This document shows positions 1-6,400 of a DNA stretch of 13,931 nt, piece after piece; positions within the stretch are counted from its first letter, which is position 1, and every line of letters begins with the position of its first letter. The stretch spans positions 1 through 13,931 of the forward strand of contig NZ_JOCB01000145.1 in NCBI RefSeq assembly GCF_000718775.1, given 5' to 3'. The translations under genes and the position numbers were made by a program. This DNA is from Streptomyces sp. NRRL S-31. GTDB taxonomy: Bacteria; Actinomycetota; Actinomycetes; Streptomycetales; Streptomycetaceae. The notes beneath the pieces were generated by a model. It had not been told where the DNA came from. It searched no databases and saw only the letters and a list, made by a program, of their open reading frames with translations.

Positions 1-26
1 GCCCGGCGCGGCTCCGGCCGGGGCGC

Positions 27-60
27 CGGCCCGCGGCGCGGTCAGCCGCGCCGCGGGCCG
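27..60. terminator. Strong hairpin, probable terminator of the hbpS-like gene
   Basis: A perfect inverted repeat has 15-bp arms at 27-41 and 46-60 around a tcag loop. It lies about 45 nt past the stop of the minus-strand haem-binding protein gene. There is no U-tract, which is common for actinobacterial terminators. It could also serve a converging gene left of the window. Nothing else was recognised in positions 1-105. Confidence 0.7.
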
Positions 61-105
61 TCCTCCGGCGAGGTGACGGCGGGCGGAGCGGGAACGGCTC
101 GCGGG

Positions 106-666
106 TCAGCGGCCGTTGCTGATGGCCGCGACGCCGGCGCGGGCGAACTGCTCGTCCAGGTCGCCGGAGGGGGCCCCCGCGACACCGACGGCCGCGACGG
201 GCGCCTCGTGGTACGCCACCGGGGCGCCGCCGGCGAGGAAGAGCGTGCCCGGGATGTCCTTCAGGTTCGGGGTGTTCTCAAGGCGCTTGGCCAGCTCGGA
301 GGTGGGCGCGTTCCAGGAGACGGCGGTGTACGCCTTCTTGATCGCGGACTCGTAGGACTGCGGGCCGGCGCCGTCGCCGCGCAGGGTGACGATGGTGTTG
401 CCGTTGCGGTCCACGACCGCGACGGTCACCCGCTGGCCCGCCTTCTCCGCGGCGTCGAGCGCGGCCCGCGCGGCGTCGGTGGCGGCGTCGACGGTCAGGT
501 GGGTGCTGGTCGTGGTGGTCTTCCCCTTCAGCGCGGCCGGGACGACGGCCGGGGTGTCCGCGGAGGCGGAGACCGCTCCGACGACGCCGGTGCCGAGGGC
601 GGCGAGGACCGCGGCCGAGGTGACGACCTTGGCACGGGTGGAGAACTTCTTGGCCTTGTGCTGCAT
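106..666 (-). CDS. Secreted HbpS/GlcG-family haem-binding protein
   Basis: This encodes a 186-residue secreted protein of the GlcG/HbpS (DUF336) family. Members are extracellular haem-binding proteins; Streptomyces HbpS senses haem and redox stress with the SenS/SenR two-component system. A basic N-terminus and hydrophobic stretch (residues 11-34) end at an ASA-DT signal-peptidase site near residue 36. The mature part shows the family layout: an Ala-rich helix (60-77), VAVVDRNGN (83-90) and a C-terminal Gly/Ala/Val block followed by GDLDEQFARAG (168-178). The ATG at 666 is chosen because AGGAGT (675-680 on the plus strand) sits 8 nt upstream. The reading frame stays open to 1638, but that extension runs antisense through cynT. 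No senS or senR gene is adjacent, so a signalling role is not supported here. Family call is firm; haem binding is inferred. Confidence 0.85.
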   Translation of the reverse strand: MQHKAKKFSTRAKVVTSAAVLAALGTGVVGAVSASADTPAVVPAALKGKTTTTSTHLTVDAATDAARAALDAAEKAGQRVTVAVVDRNGNTIVTLRGDGAGPQSYESAIKKAYTAVSWNAPTSELAKRLENTPNLKDIPGTLFLAGGAPVAYHEAPVAAVGVAGAPSGDLDEQFARAGVAAISNGR

Positions 667-787
667 GGCGGGCGACTCCTGTCGTGTCACGTCGAGACGC
701 GCTGCCTCGTCGTGCCTCCAGCCTTCCGGCTCGAAGGCCGCCCGCCCGTCGGCGTTCCGGCTGCTCGCCGAGGGCCGGACGGCTGAG

Positions 788-817
788 GGCGGGGTCATCC
801 GTTCGGATGACCCCGCC
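788..817. repeat. Orphan hairpin in the divergent hbpS/cynT region
   Basis: A perfect inverted repeat has 13-bp arms (788-800 and 805-817) and a gttc loop. It lies between two divergent genes, about 120 nt upstream of the hbpS-like start, so it terminates no recognised gene. It may be an operator, an element in the hbpS leader, or an insulating terminator. Apart from this and the LysR-type box, nothing else was seen in the 316-nt gap 667-982. Confidence 0.6.
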
Positions 818-863
818 GCGTGGACGACCCCTGCCTCGGAAGGTCGGACCCGGTGAACGCTGT

Positions 864-880
864 CATTGATGAGACCAATG
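864..880. promoter_or_regulatory. Candidate LysR-type (CynR) operator
   Basis: The dyad cattg-N7-caatg contains ATTG-N7-CAAT (865-879), a match to the LysR-family T-N11-A box, with T at 866 and A at 878. A weak promoter candidate follows: TTGGAC (901-906) and CATGGT (926-931) with a long 19-nt spacer. It would start transcription near 937 and place the dyad centre at about -65, the usual LysR recognition position. An 8-bp palindrome CCTATAGG (907-914) lies in between and could be an activation half-site. The promoter is inference; the dyad is seen directly. Confidence 0.5.
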
Positions 881-982
881 GGGGACATCGCTGTTGGGTC
901 TTGGACCCTATAGGTCCCCGTCACGCATGGTGGTTCGTGCCGACCCCGACAGGCCGGCAGTACCCACCGAAGGGAGTGCCCC

Positions 983-1582
983 ATGCGCGACCTCGCCGAG
1001 GGCGTCCGCCGTTTCCAGCGGGACGTCCGTCCGTACAAGGCGGATCTGTTCGCCCGGCTGGCCGATACCCATGCCCCGCACACGTTGTTCATCGGCTGCT
1101 CCGACGCCCGTGTCGTCCCGGAACTGATCACGGACAGCGAGCCGGGCGAGCTGTTCGTGATCCGGACGGCCGGGAACATCGTCCCGGCCCACGGCCCGCA
1201 CGCCGAGGGGGTGGCCGCGAGCGTCGAGTACGCGGTCGCGGTGCTGGGGGTCGCGGACATCGTCGTGTGCGGGCACTCGGCCTGCGGCGCCATGACCGCG
1301 CTGGCCGAGGGCCACGACCTGGGCGCGGTGCCCGCGGTCGCCCGGTGGCTGCGGCACGCCGACACGTCCCGGGCCGGTACCGGCACGCCGGTGGACGTAC
1401 CGGGCCTGGTGCGCGCGAACGTGCGGGCCCAGCTGACGGAACTGGCCGCGCACCCGTCCGTGGCCCGGGCCCTGGCCGAAGGGTCCGTCCGGCTGCACGG
1501 CTGGGTCTTCGACATCGCCACCGGCGCCGTCGAGGTCCTCGACACGAGCGGCCGCGGCGGCGAGACCGAGAACGCCGCCTGA
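983..1582 (+). CDS. cynT: Beta-class carbonic anhydrase of the cyanate module
   Basis: This encodes a 199-residue beta-carbonic anhydrase, which interconverts CO2 and bicarbonate. The zinc and catalytic residues are visible: Cys39, Asp41 and Arg43 in GCSDAR, and His98 and Cys101 in [11 protein letters not shown] follows at 64-66, and the length is normal for the family. The ATG at 983 has AGGGAG (971-976) 6 nt upstream. The cyanase gene follows 82 nt downstream on the same strand. Cyanase consumes bicarbonate and its CO2 product escapes, so a partner anhydrase that regenerates bicarbonate is the known role of E. coli CynT. The symbol rests on this context as well as on the family. Confidence 0.9.
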   Translation: MRDLAEGVRRFQRDVRPYKADLFARLADTHAPHTLFIGCSDARVVPELITDSEPGELFVIRTAGNIVPAHGPHAEGVAASVEYAVAVLGVADIVVCGHSACGAMTALAEGHDLGAVPAVARWLRHADTSRAGTGTPVDVPGLVRANVRAQLTELAAHPSVARALAEGSVRLHGWVFDIATGAVEVLDTSGRGGETENAA

Positions 1583-1594
1583 CACCCACAAGAG

Positions 1595-1650
1595 CATCCC
1601 CCCTCCCCCTGTTTCCCCCATCCCCCCACTTCCGCCATCCCTCACTCCTC
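1595..1650 (+). other. C-rich, G-poor tract between cynT and cynS
   Basis: This 56-nt stretch has only two G residues (1611 and 1634) and is dominated by C and T, in an otherwise GC-balanced window. It fills most of the cynT-cynS spacer and ends at the cynS ribosome binding site. A C-rich, G-poor RNA is the kind of segment Rho loads on, so it might tune downstream expression. That role is inference. Confidence 0.45.
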
Positions 1651-1664
1651 GAAGGAGAAATCAC

Positions 1665-2135
1665 ATGACGCACGCCCAGTTCGATCCGGCCGCACGTCAG
1701 GCCGTGGCCGTCGCCGCGGTCGAGGCCAAGGTCCGCAAGGACCTCACCTGGCAGCAGATCGCCGATGCCGCCGGCCTGTCTGTGGCGTTCACCACCGCCG
1801 CCGTCCTCGGTCAGCAGGCCCTGCCGGAGGAGGCCGCCCGCGCGGTCGGCGAGCTGCTGGGCCTGGACGAGGACGCGGTGCTGCTGCTGGGCACGATCCC
1901 CACCCGCGGTTCCATCCCCGGCGGCATCCCGACCGACCCGACCATCTACCGCTTCTACGAGATGCTCCAGGTCTACGGCACCACGCTGAAGGCCCTGGTG
2001 CACGAGCAGTTCGGCGACGGCATCATCTCCGCGATCAACTTCAAGCTGGACGTGAAGAAGGTCGCCGACCCCGAGGGCGGCGAGCGTGCCGTGATCACGC
2101 TGGACGGCAAGTACCTGCCGCTCAAGCCCTTCTGA
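1665..2135 (+). CDS. cynS: Cyanase (cyanate hydratase)
   Basis: This encodes a 156-residue cyanase, the same length as the E. coli enzyme. It converts cyanate plus bicarbonate to carbamate and CO2; the carbamate then decays to ammonia and CO2. The three known catalytic residues fall at the same numbers as in E. coli: Arg96 and Glu99 in the [11 protein letters not shown] segment, and Ser122 in [12 protein letters not shown]. The N-terminal helical domain (about 10-80) precedes the catalytic domain, and the protein ends with the family-typical GKYLPLKPF. The ATG at 1665 follows GAAGGAG (1651-1657) with 7 nt spacing. Flanked by cynT and a CynR-like regulator, it probably serves cyanate detoxification and use of cyanate as nitrogen source. 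Confidence 0.97.
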   Translation: MTHAQFDPAARQAVAVAAVEAKVRKDLTWQQIADAAGLSVAFTTAAVLGQQALPEEAARAVGELLGLDEDAVLLLGTIPTRGSIPGGIPTDPTIYRFYEMLQVYGTTLKALVHEQFGDGIISAINFKLDVKKVADPEGGERAVITLDGKYLPLKPF

Positions 2136-2168
2136 GACCCCTCACCGGCCCCCGCCGCGTCCTGAGGC

Positions 2169-2185
2169 ACCGGCGGACCGCCGGT
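2169..2185. repeat. Short inverted repeat in the cynS-cynR gap
   Basis: accggcg-gac-cgccggt forms 7-bp perfect arms with a 3-nt loop in the 61-nt gap. It could be a weak attenuator that lowers cynR relative to cynS, or a regulator-binding site. It ends 12 nt before the annotated cynR start. Confidence 0.4.
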
Positions 2186-2196
2186 ACCTTTGCGGG

Positions 2197-3102
2197 GTGT
2201 CCGTGGAACTGCGTCACCTGCGTTACCTGCTCGCCGTCGCCGACCAGGGCAGCTTCACCCGGGCGGCGGAGGAGTTGTACATCTCCCAGCCGACCCTGTC
2301 CCAGCAGGTCAAACAGCTGGAACGGACGCTCGGGGTGCAGTTGCTGGACCGGACCGGGCGCAGCGTACGCCTCACCGACGCCGGTGAGGCGTACGTCCGG
2401 CACGCCCGGCGGGCGCTGCGCGACCTGGCCGCCGCGGAGCGCGCCCTCCACGACCTCCAGGACCTCTCCCGCGGCCACCTGAGGCTCGCGGTCACCCCCT
2501 CTTTCACCGCCTATCTCGTCGGCCCCCTCGCGGCGGAGTTGCACGACCGGCACCCGGGCATCACCCTCACCATCCGGGAGACCACCCAGGACGACATCGA
2601 ATCCGGCCTGCTCGTCGACGACTTCGACCTCGGGATCGCCTTCGCCGGAGCGCACCAGCTGGGCGTCGAGGCGACCGGCCTGTACACCGAGACCCTCAGC
2701 CTCGTCGTCCGCGCCGACCACGACGGGCCGCGCAGTGCCCCGCCGTTGGACCTCCAGGGCCTGTCCGACACGGAGTTCGTCCTGCTCAGCGGCGACTTCG
2801 CCACCCGCGGGCACATCGACGCCTATTTCGCCGAGCACCGGGTCACGCCCCGCATCGCCATGGAGGCCAACTCCATCCAGGGCCTGATCGAGATCGTCCA
2901 GCGCACCCCGCTCGCCACCGTCCTGCCGGACGCCGTCACCCACGACCACCCACGGCTGCGCCCGGTGCCGCTGCGGCCGGCCCTGCCGGCGCGCGGGGTC
3001 ACCCTGCTGGGACGGGCCCACGCCTACCGGAGCGCGGCCGTGCGGGCCTTCACCCGGCTCGTCGACGACGTGGTGGAAGCCCGCGGCTACCGTCGTGGGT
3101 GA
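2197..3102 (+). CDS. cynR: LysR-family regulator, CynR-like
   Basis: This encodes a 301-residue LysR-type transcription factor. The N-terminal winged helix-turn-helix (about 5-63) reads LRYLLAVADQGSFTRAAEEL, then ISQPTLSQQVKQLE and LTDAG, and the rest is the effector-binding domain. From memory it closely tracks E. coli CynR, including the shared stretches GSFTRAA, RLAVTPSFTAYLVGPL, LGIAF and MEANSI. CynR activates the cyn operon in response to cyanate. In E. coli cynR is divergent from cynTSX, whereas here it is the last gene in the same direction, so it may be co-transcribed with its targets. The start is uncertain: GTG 2197 has no clear SD, while GTG 2203 would give MELRHLRYL with GGGG just upstream. 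Confidence 0.88.
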   Translation: MSVELRHLRYLLAVADQGSFTRAAEELYISQPTLSQQVKQLERTLGVQLLDRTGRSVRLTDAGEAYVRHARRALRDLAAAERALHDLQDLSRGHLRLAVTPSFTAYLVGPLAAELHDRHPGITLTIRETTQDDIESGLLVDDFDLGIAFAGAHQLGVEATGLYTETLSLVVRADHDGPRSAPPLDLQGLSDTEFVLLSGDFATRGHIDAYFAEHRVTPRIAMEANSIQGLIEIVQRTPLATVLPDAVTHDHPRLRPVPLRPALPARGVTLLGRAHAYRSAAVRAFTRLVDDVVEARGYRRG

Positions 3103-3209
3103 ACGGTCCCAGCGCGTTCGTACCGGTGGTAAACCGGTGTCCCCGGACGGTGCGGTGCGGTGATCATGGCACTGGAAACGGACCCGCCACCGACGAGGAG
3201 ACGCCTCCC

Positions 3210-3860
3210 ATGCCTGTGCCCGCCGACCCCACGGTCCTCCACCCGATGCCCGGCCAGCCGCGGGTGGTCCTGCTCCGGCCGCTGGTGAAGTCCCCGCTGA
3301 TCGAGGTCGGGGAGTACTCCTACTACGACGACCCGGACGATGCGACCGCGTTCGAAACGCGCAACGTGCTCTACCACTACGGGCCGGAGAAGCTGGTCAT
3401 CGGCAGGTTCTGCGCGCTGGGCACGGGCGTGCGGTTCATCATGAACGGCGCCAACCACCGGATGGACGGCCCCTCGACCTTCCCCTTCCCCACCATGGGC
3501 GGTTCCTGGTCCGAACACTTCGACCTGCTCACCGGCCTGCCGAACCGGGGGGACACCGTCGTCGGGAACGACGTCTGGTTCGGCCATGGCACGACGGTCA
3601 TGCCCGGCGTGCGGATCGGACACGGCGCGATCATCGGCGCCGGTTCCGTGGTCACCGGTGACGTGCCCGACTACGGCATCGTCGGCGGCAACCCGGCCCG
3701 TCTCATCCGCACCCGCTACAGCGAGGAGGACGTCGCCCGGTTGCTGGCCGTGGCCTGGTGGGACTGGCCCGCGGAGCACATCACCGAGCACGTGCGCACC
3801 ATCATGTCGGGCGGCATCGCCGACCTGGAGGCCGTCGCCCCGGACACCGCGCACGGCTGA
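3210..3860 (+). CDS. CatB/Vat-type hexapeptide O-acetyltransferase
   Basis: This encodes a 216-residue left-handed beta-helix acetyltransferase of the xenobiotic acetyltransferase (XAT) group, related to CatB chloramphenicol and Vat streptogramin A acetyltransferases. These use acetyl-CoA to acetylate a hydroxyl. The hallmark IMNGANHRMDG (77-87) contains His83, the catalytic base of the group. Hexapeptide turns follow at 112-165, ending in the CoA-site stretch GIVGGNPARLIRTRYS. ATG 3210 is preferred because GAGGAG (3195-3200) lies 9 nt upstream. An alternative GTG at 3099 overlaps the cynR stop but lacks an SD. Many chromosomal Streptomyces members have unknown substrates, so resistance should not be assumed. 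It is probably separate from the cyn genes. Confidence 0.85.
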   Translation: MPVPADPTVLHPMPGQPRVVLLRPLVKSPLIEVGEYSYYDDPDDATAFETRNVLYHYGPEKLVIGRFCALGTGVRFIMNGANHRMDGPSTFPFPTMGGSWSEHFDLLTGLPNRGDTVVGNDVWFGHGTTVMPGVRIGHGAIIGAGSVVTGDVPDYGIVGGNPARLIRTRYSEEDVARLLAVAWWDWPAEHITEHVRTIMSGGIADLEAVAPDTAHG

Positions 3861-4034
3861 CGCGCCCTCGTCACCGTGACGGACTTCTAGCCGGACGGGT
3901 CACGGCCTGATGCGCGGCCCCGGTCGCGGCCCGGGCGGGGCGGGCCGGCCGGACGGGCGCGCGGTCACCGTCGGCGCAGGCCGGCCAGGACCGCCCGGTG
4001 CGACCGGGGCCGGTGGGCGAGAGACCGCTCGCCT

Positions 4035-4064
4035 CCCGTGCCGGGGGCCGTCCCCCGGCACGGG
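4035..4064. terminator. Terminator hairpin between convergent genes
   Basis: A perfect inverted repeat with 13-bp arms (4035-4047 and 4052-4064) and a ccgt loop lies just past the stop of the minus-strand protease. The plus-strand acetyltransferase ends at 3860 and runs toward it, so the hairpin probably serves both. The rest of the gap 3861-4034 is GC-rich with no gene seen. Confidence 0.8.
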
Positions 4065-4072
4065 CGCGGTGT

Positions 4073-4801
4073 TCAGTGGCCCCCGGTACGGACGACCCAC
4101 CTGATCCAGGAGCGCAGCCGCGCGACGTTGCCGAACGAGGCGACGTCCGTCCGGTCCGACGCGGACAGGACGCCGACGAGCACCTCACGGCCCGTCTTGT
4201 CGAACGCCGTGGCCGGCCCTCCCGAGTCGCCGCCCGCCGGAAGGCCGGTGCCGCGCTGGACGCAGAAGTCCCCGGTCCCCACGAGCAGATCGCAGCGCGG
4301 GTCCGAGTGCGGCACGATCTTCACCTGGGCCTGCTTGAGCAGGTTCGACTGGCAGGAGGTCTCGCTCTTCGGCGGGGCGCAGGTGGCTCCCCAGCCGTAG
4401 GACCGGACGTCGTGCCCCACCTTCACGTCGTCGCCGGTGCCCAGCGCGATCGGCTGGACCTTCAGGCGGGGGACCCGTACGAGGGCCACGTCGGCCGAGG
4501 GCGCGAACACGGTGGCGTTCTCGACGCGGTGCACGACGGTCCCGTGCCGCTGGTCGAGGCTGCCGACGCGGAAGGTGACGTCCCAGTTGTCGTACCGGAC
4601 GCAGTGGCCGGCGGTGATGATCCACTCCGGGGCGACGACCGTGCCCGTGCAGGAGGGTTCGCCGTCCGTGTAGACGCGCACCGCCCACGGGCCGTGCTTG
4701 CTGACCGTGCCTCCCTGGATGGCGGAGGCCGGTTGCGCCGTCGCCAGGAAGAGGAGGAGGAAGGTGAATACCGCGCCGCCCAGGCGCAGTCTGCTCGACA
4801 T
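4073..4801 (-). CDS. Secreted trypsin-fold (S1) serine protease
   Basis: This encodes a 242-residue secreted S1-family endopeptidase. A signal peptide (1-27) ends in PASA. The catalytic triad is complete: His66 in ITAGHC, Asp104 in SADVALVRV and Ser193 in GDSGGP. Cys51-Cys67 should form the conserved His-loop disulfide. The mature sequence would start directly with IQGG, equivalent to the Ile16 N-terminus that activates trypsin, so signal peptidase alone might yield active enzyme. The residue six before Ser193 is Leu187 where trypsins have Asp189, so Arg/Lys specificity is not expected. ATG 4801 is preferred because TCAGGGAA lies 5 nt upstream and the signal peptide begins there; the frame is open to 4933. 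It is transcribed away from the dedA operon. Confidence 0.87.
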   Translation of the reverse strand: MSSRLRLGGAVFTFLLLFLATAQPASAIQGGTVSKHGPWAVRVYTDGEPSCTGTVVAPEWIITAGHCVRYDNWDVTFRVGSLDQRHGTVVHRVENATVFAPSADVALVRVPRLKVQPIALGTGDDVKVGHDVRSYGWGATCAPPKSETSCQSNLLKQAQVKIVPHSDPRCDLLVGTGDFCVQRGTGLPAGGDSGGPATAFDKTGREVLVGVLSASDRTDVASFGNVARLRSWIRWVVRTGGH

Positions 4802-4986
4802 GAGTGTTCCCTGAGATATGTGTGCCGAGTCGGGCGACGACGCCGTACGGCACCCTCGCCCGTTGCCCGTCGCGGGCACCGGGCAAGAGGGACGGAGCGT
4901 CCGAGCGGTTCCGCGGCCACGCGATCCGTGCACTTTCGGGAACAGTCTTCGGGCCGGGGGCTCGCCGGCGCCCCGGATCCACGATC

Positions 4987-5042
4987 GTCTACAGTGCCGT
5001 AGACCGTCTACGGTACTGTAGACGGTCTACCGAATCGTAGAC
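4987..5042. promoter_or_regulatory. Three tandem 18-bp palindromes (operator array)
   Basis: Three gtctac-N6-gtagac palindromes occupy 4987-5004, 5006-5023 and 5025-5042, separated by one base each (19-bp period). All six hexamer half-sites are perfect. The middle palindrome is also symmetric in its core apart from one mismatch. The array sits 75 nt before dedA and about 185 nt from the divergent protease start, so it may control either or both. Spacing and symmetry suggest cooperative binding of a dimeric repressor, for example TetR or BlaI/CopY type. No regulator gene is adjacent. Nothing else was recognised in the 316-nt gap 4802-5117. Confidence 0.8.
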
Positions 5043-5117
5043 GGCCGCAGGCCGCGTATGCCGCGTGTGCCGGGTGTCGTGGGGGTCCGGCCGTCCGCCC
5101 GGGAAGGACTCCTGCCG

Positions 5118-5795
5118 ATGACCACACCCGTGGTTCTGTCGTCGCAACTGGCGGTGAACCCGCTCGACGCGCAATCACTCCTGGCCGCCTTCGGTGTGCT
5201 GGGAGTGGGCGCGGTGATGTTCGCCGAGACGGGGCTGCTGATCGGCTTCTTCCTGCCGGGCGACTCCCTGCTGTTCACGGCGGGCCTGCTGTGCACCGGC
5301 ACGGGGCAGCACGGCGTACGGCTGTCCCTGGGACCGCTGCTGGCCGCCGCGGTGTTCGGCGCGCTGGCCGGCGCCCAGTGCGGCTATCTGATCGGGCGCC
5401 GGGCGGGCCGTACCCTGCTGGCCCGCGGCCGCTCGACGCGGCTGCGCGAGGGGGCGCGGAGGGCCGAGGAACTGCTCGAGCGCTACGGGCACGCCAAGGC
5501 GATCGTCCTGGCGAGGTTCGTGCCCGTGGTGCGGACCGTGCTCAATCCGCTCGCGGGGGCACTGGAGGTGCCGGTACGGACGTTCACCGTGTGGCAGATG
5601 ACCGGCGGCCTCGTGTGGAGCGCCGGCCTGGTCCTCGCGGGTTACGCGCTGGGCTCCTCGATCCCGGACGTGGACCGCTATCTGCTGCCGCTGGTCGCGG
5701 TGATCGTCGTGCTGTCGTCGCTCCCGGTGGCCGCCGAGCTGTACCGCGGCCGCAAGCGCGCCGCGAAGGCCGGCAAGAAGGAGGTCCGCGGATGA
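5118..5795 (+). CDS. DedA-family membrane protein (likely C55-P translocase)
   Basis: This encodes a 225-residue polytopic membrane protein of the DedA/SNARE-associated (VTT) family, some members of which (UptA) return undecaprenyl phosphate across the membrane. The first conserved block, FAETGLLIGFFLPGDSLLF (35-53), carries Glu37 and the PGDS turn (47-50). The second is ARFVPVVRTVLNPLAG (132-147), with Arg133 and Arg139. Hydrophobic segments lie near 22-57, 72-92 and 155-205, and the C-terminus is Lys/Arg-rich. ATG 5118 follows GGGAAGGA (5101-5108) with 9 nt spacing; the frame extends to 5058 without a better site. The next gene overlaps by ATGA, and the operon's PAP2 enzymes support a lipid-carrier role. 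Confidence 0.87.
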   Translation: MTTPVVLSSQLAVNPLDAQSLLAAFGVLGVGAVMFAETGLLIGFFLPGDSLLFTAGLLCTGTGQHGVRLSLGPLLAAAVFGALAGAQCGYLIGRRAGRTLLARGRSTRLREGARRAEELLERYGHAKAIVLARFVPVVRTVLNPLAGALEVPVRTFTVWQMTGGLVWSAGLVLAGYALGSSIPDVDRYLLPLVAVIVVLSSLPVAAELYRGRKRAAKAGKKEVRG

Positions 5796-6400
5796 TGCTC
5801 GCGTTCGACGGGGCGTCGGTCGACGGCTCCGCCTACCGGAGCGTGACCGACCTCGCGCAGCGCTCGCCCGGCTGGCTGGACAGCGCGGTGACGGTGTGGT
5901 CGGCCTACGGGCTCGCGGTGTTCGCGCTTCTCATGGCCGTCGGCTGGTGGCGGGCCCGGCGCGCGGGAGCGGCGGCGGCGGTGACCGCCCTCGCCGTTCC
6001 GGTGGTCGTGGTCCTGGCCTACGGCGTCAACGCCGTGCTGAAGTCGGTTGTGCGCGAGGACCGGCCGTGCCGGAGCCTGTCGGTGAAGATCCTTGAGGCG
6101 TGTCCGGCGCCCGGCGACTGGTCGTTCCCCAGCAACCACGCGGCGATCGCCGCGGCCGCCGCCGTGGCGCTGTGCTTCGTCTCCCGGCGGCTGGGCGCGG
6201 TCGCCTGCGTGGCGGCGGTCGCCATGGCGGCCTCCCGGGTCTGGATCGGCGTGCACTACCCGCACGACGTCGTGACCGGGCTGGTGGTGGGCGGGCTGGT
6301 CGCGTTCGCCGCGATGCTCGTGATCCGGCGCGCGGCCCCGGCGCTGGCCCGGCGCCTGACGGCGGCGGCTCCGCTGCGGCTGCTGCTGTCGGCCTCGTGA
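5792..6400 (+). CDS. PAP2 membrane phosphatase, BcrC-like
   Basis: This encodes a 202-residue type 2 phosphatidic acid phosphatase (PAP2), plausibly an undecaprenyl-pyrophosphate phosphatase (BcrC/PgpB group) releasing C55-P outside the membrane. All three signature motifs are intact: Lys84-X6-Arg91-Pro92, PSNH (113-116) and Ser148-Arg149-X5-His155-X3-Asp159. Cys93 and Cys104 lie in the loop between motifs 1 and 2 and might pair. Transmembrane segments are expected near 36-51, 60-83, 117-130, 134-147 and 160-178. The start overlaps the dedA stop (ATGA) with GGAGG (5780-5784) 7 nt upstream. A second ATG follows immediately. Substrate is inferred from family and neighbours; a phosphatidylglycerophosphate or other lipid phosphatase is also possible. 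Confidence 0.87.
   Translation: MMLAFDGASVDGSAYRSVTDLAQRSPGWLDSAVTVWSAYGLAVFALLMAVGWWRARRAGAAAAVTALAVPVVVVLAYGVNAVLKSVVREDRPCRSLSVKILEACPAPGDWSFPSNHAAIAAAAAVALCFVSRRLGAVACVAAVAMAASRVWIGVHYPHDVVTGLVVGGLVAFAAMLVIRRAAPALARRLTAAAPLRLLLSAS

Noticed and set aside
667..1638. Long upstream extension of the haem-binding protein frame (510 residues in total)
   Set aside because: It runs antisense through cynT, lacks a signal peptide at its start, and the internal ATG 666 has a good SD followed by a clear signal peptide.
908..1645. 245-codon minus-strand frame opposite cynT
   Set aside because: Composition is a shadow of the carbonic anhydrase gene, which has intact catalytic motifs on the other strand.
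2122..3021. 299-codon minus-strand frame opposite cynR
   Set aside because: Gly/Val/Asp-rich shadow protein with no family features; the LysR gene on the plus strand is unambiguous.
3103..3209. Possible operator from the two accggt copies at about 3120-3137
   Set aside because: Six-base palindromes this GC-rich occur often by chance here; the evidence is too weak to call a site.
3210..3860. Calling the acetyltransferase an antibiotic-resistance gene
   Set aside because: The family includes many chromosomal members of unknown substrate, and no antibiotic pathway gene for a matching drug is present.
3998..5002. 334-codon plus-strand frame over the protease
   Set aside because: It crosses the terminator hairpin and is antisense to a protease with an intact triad; translation is low-complexity Arg/Gly/Ala.
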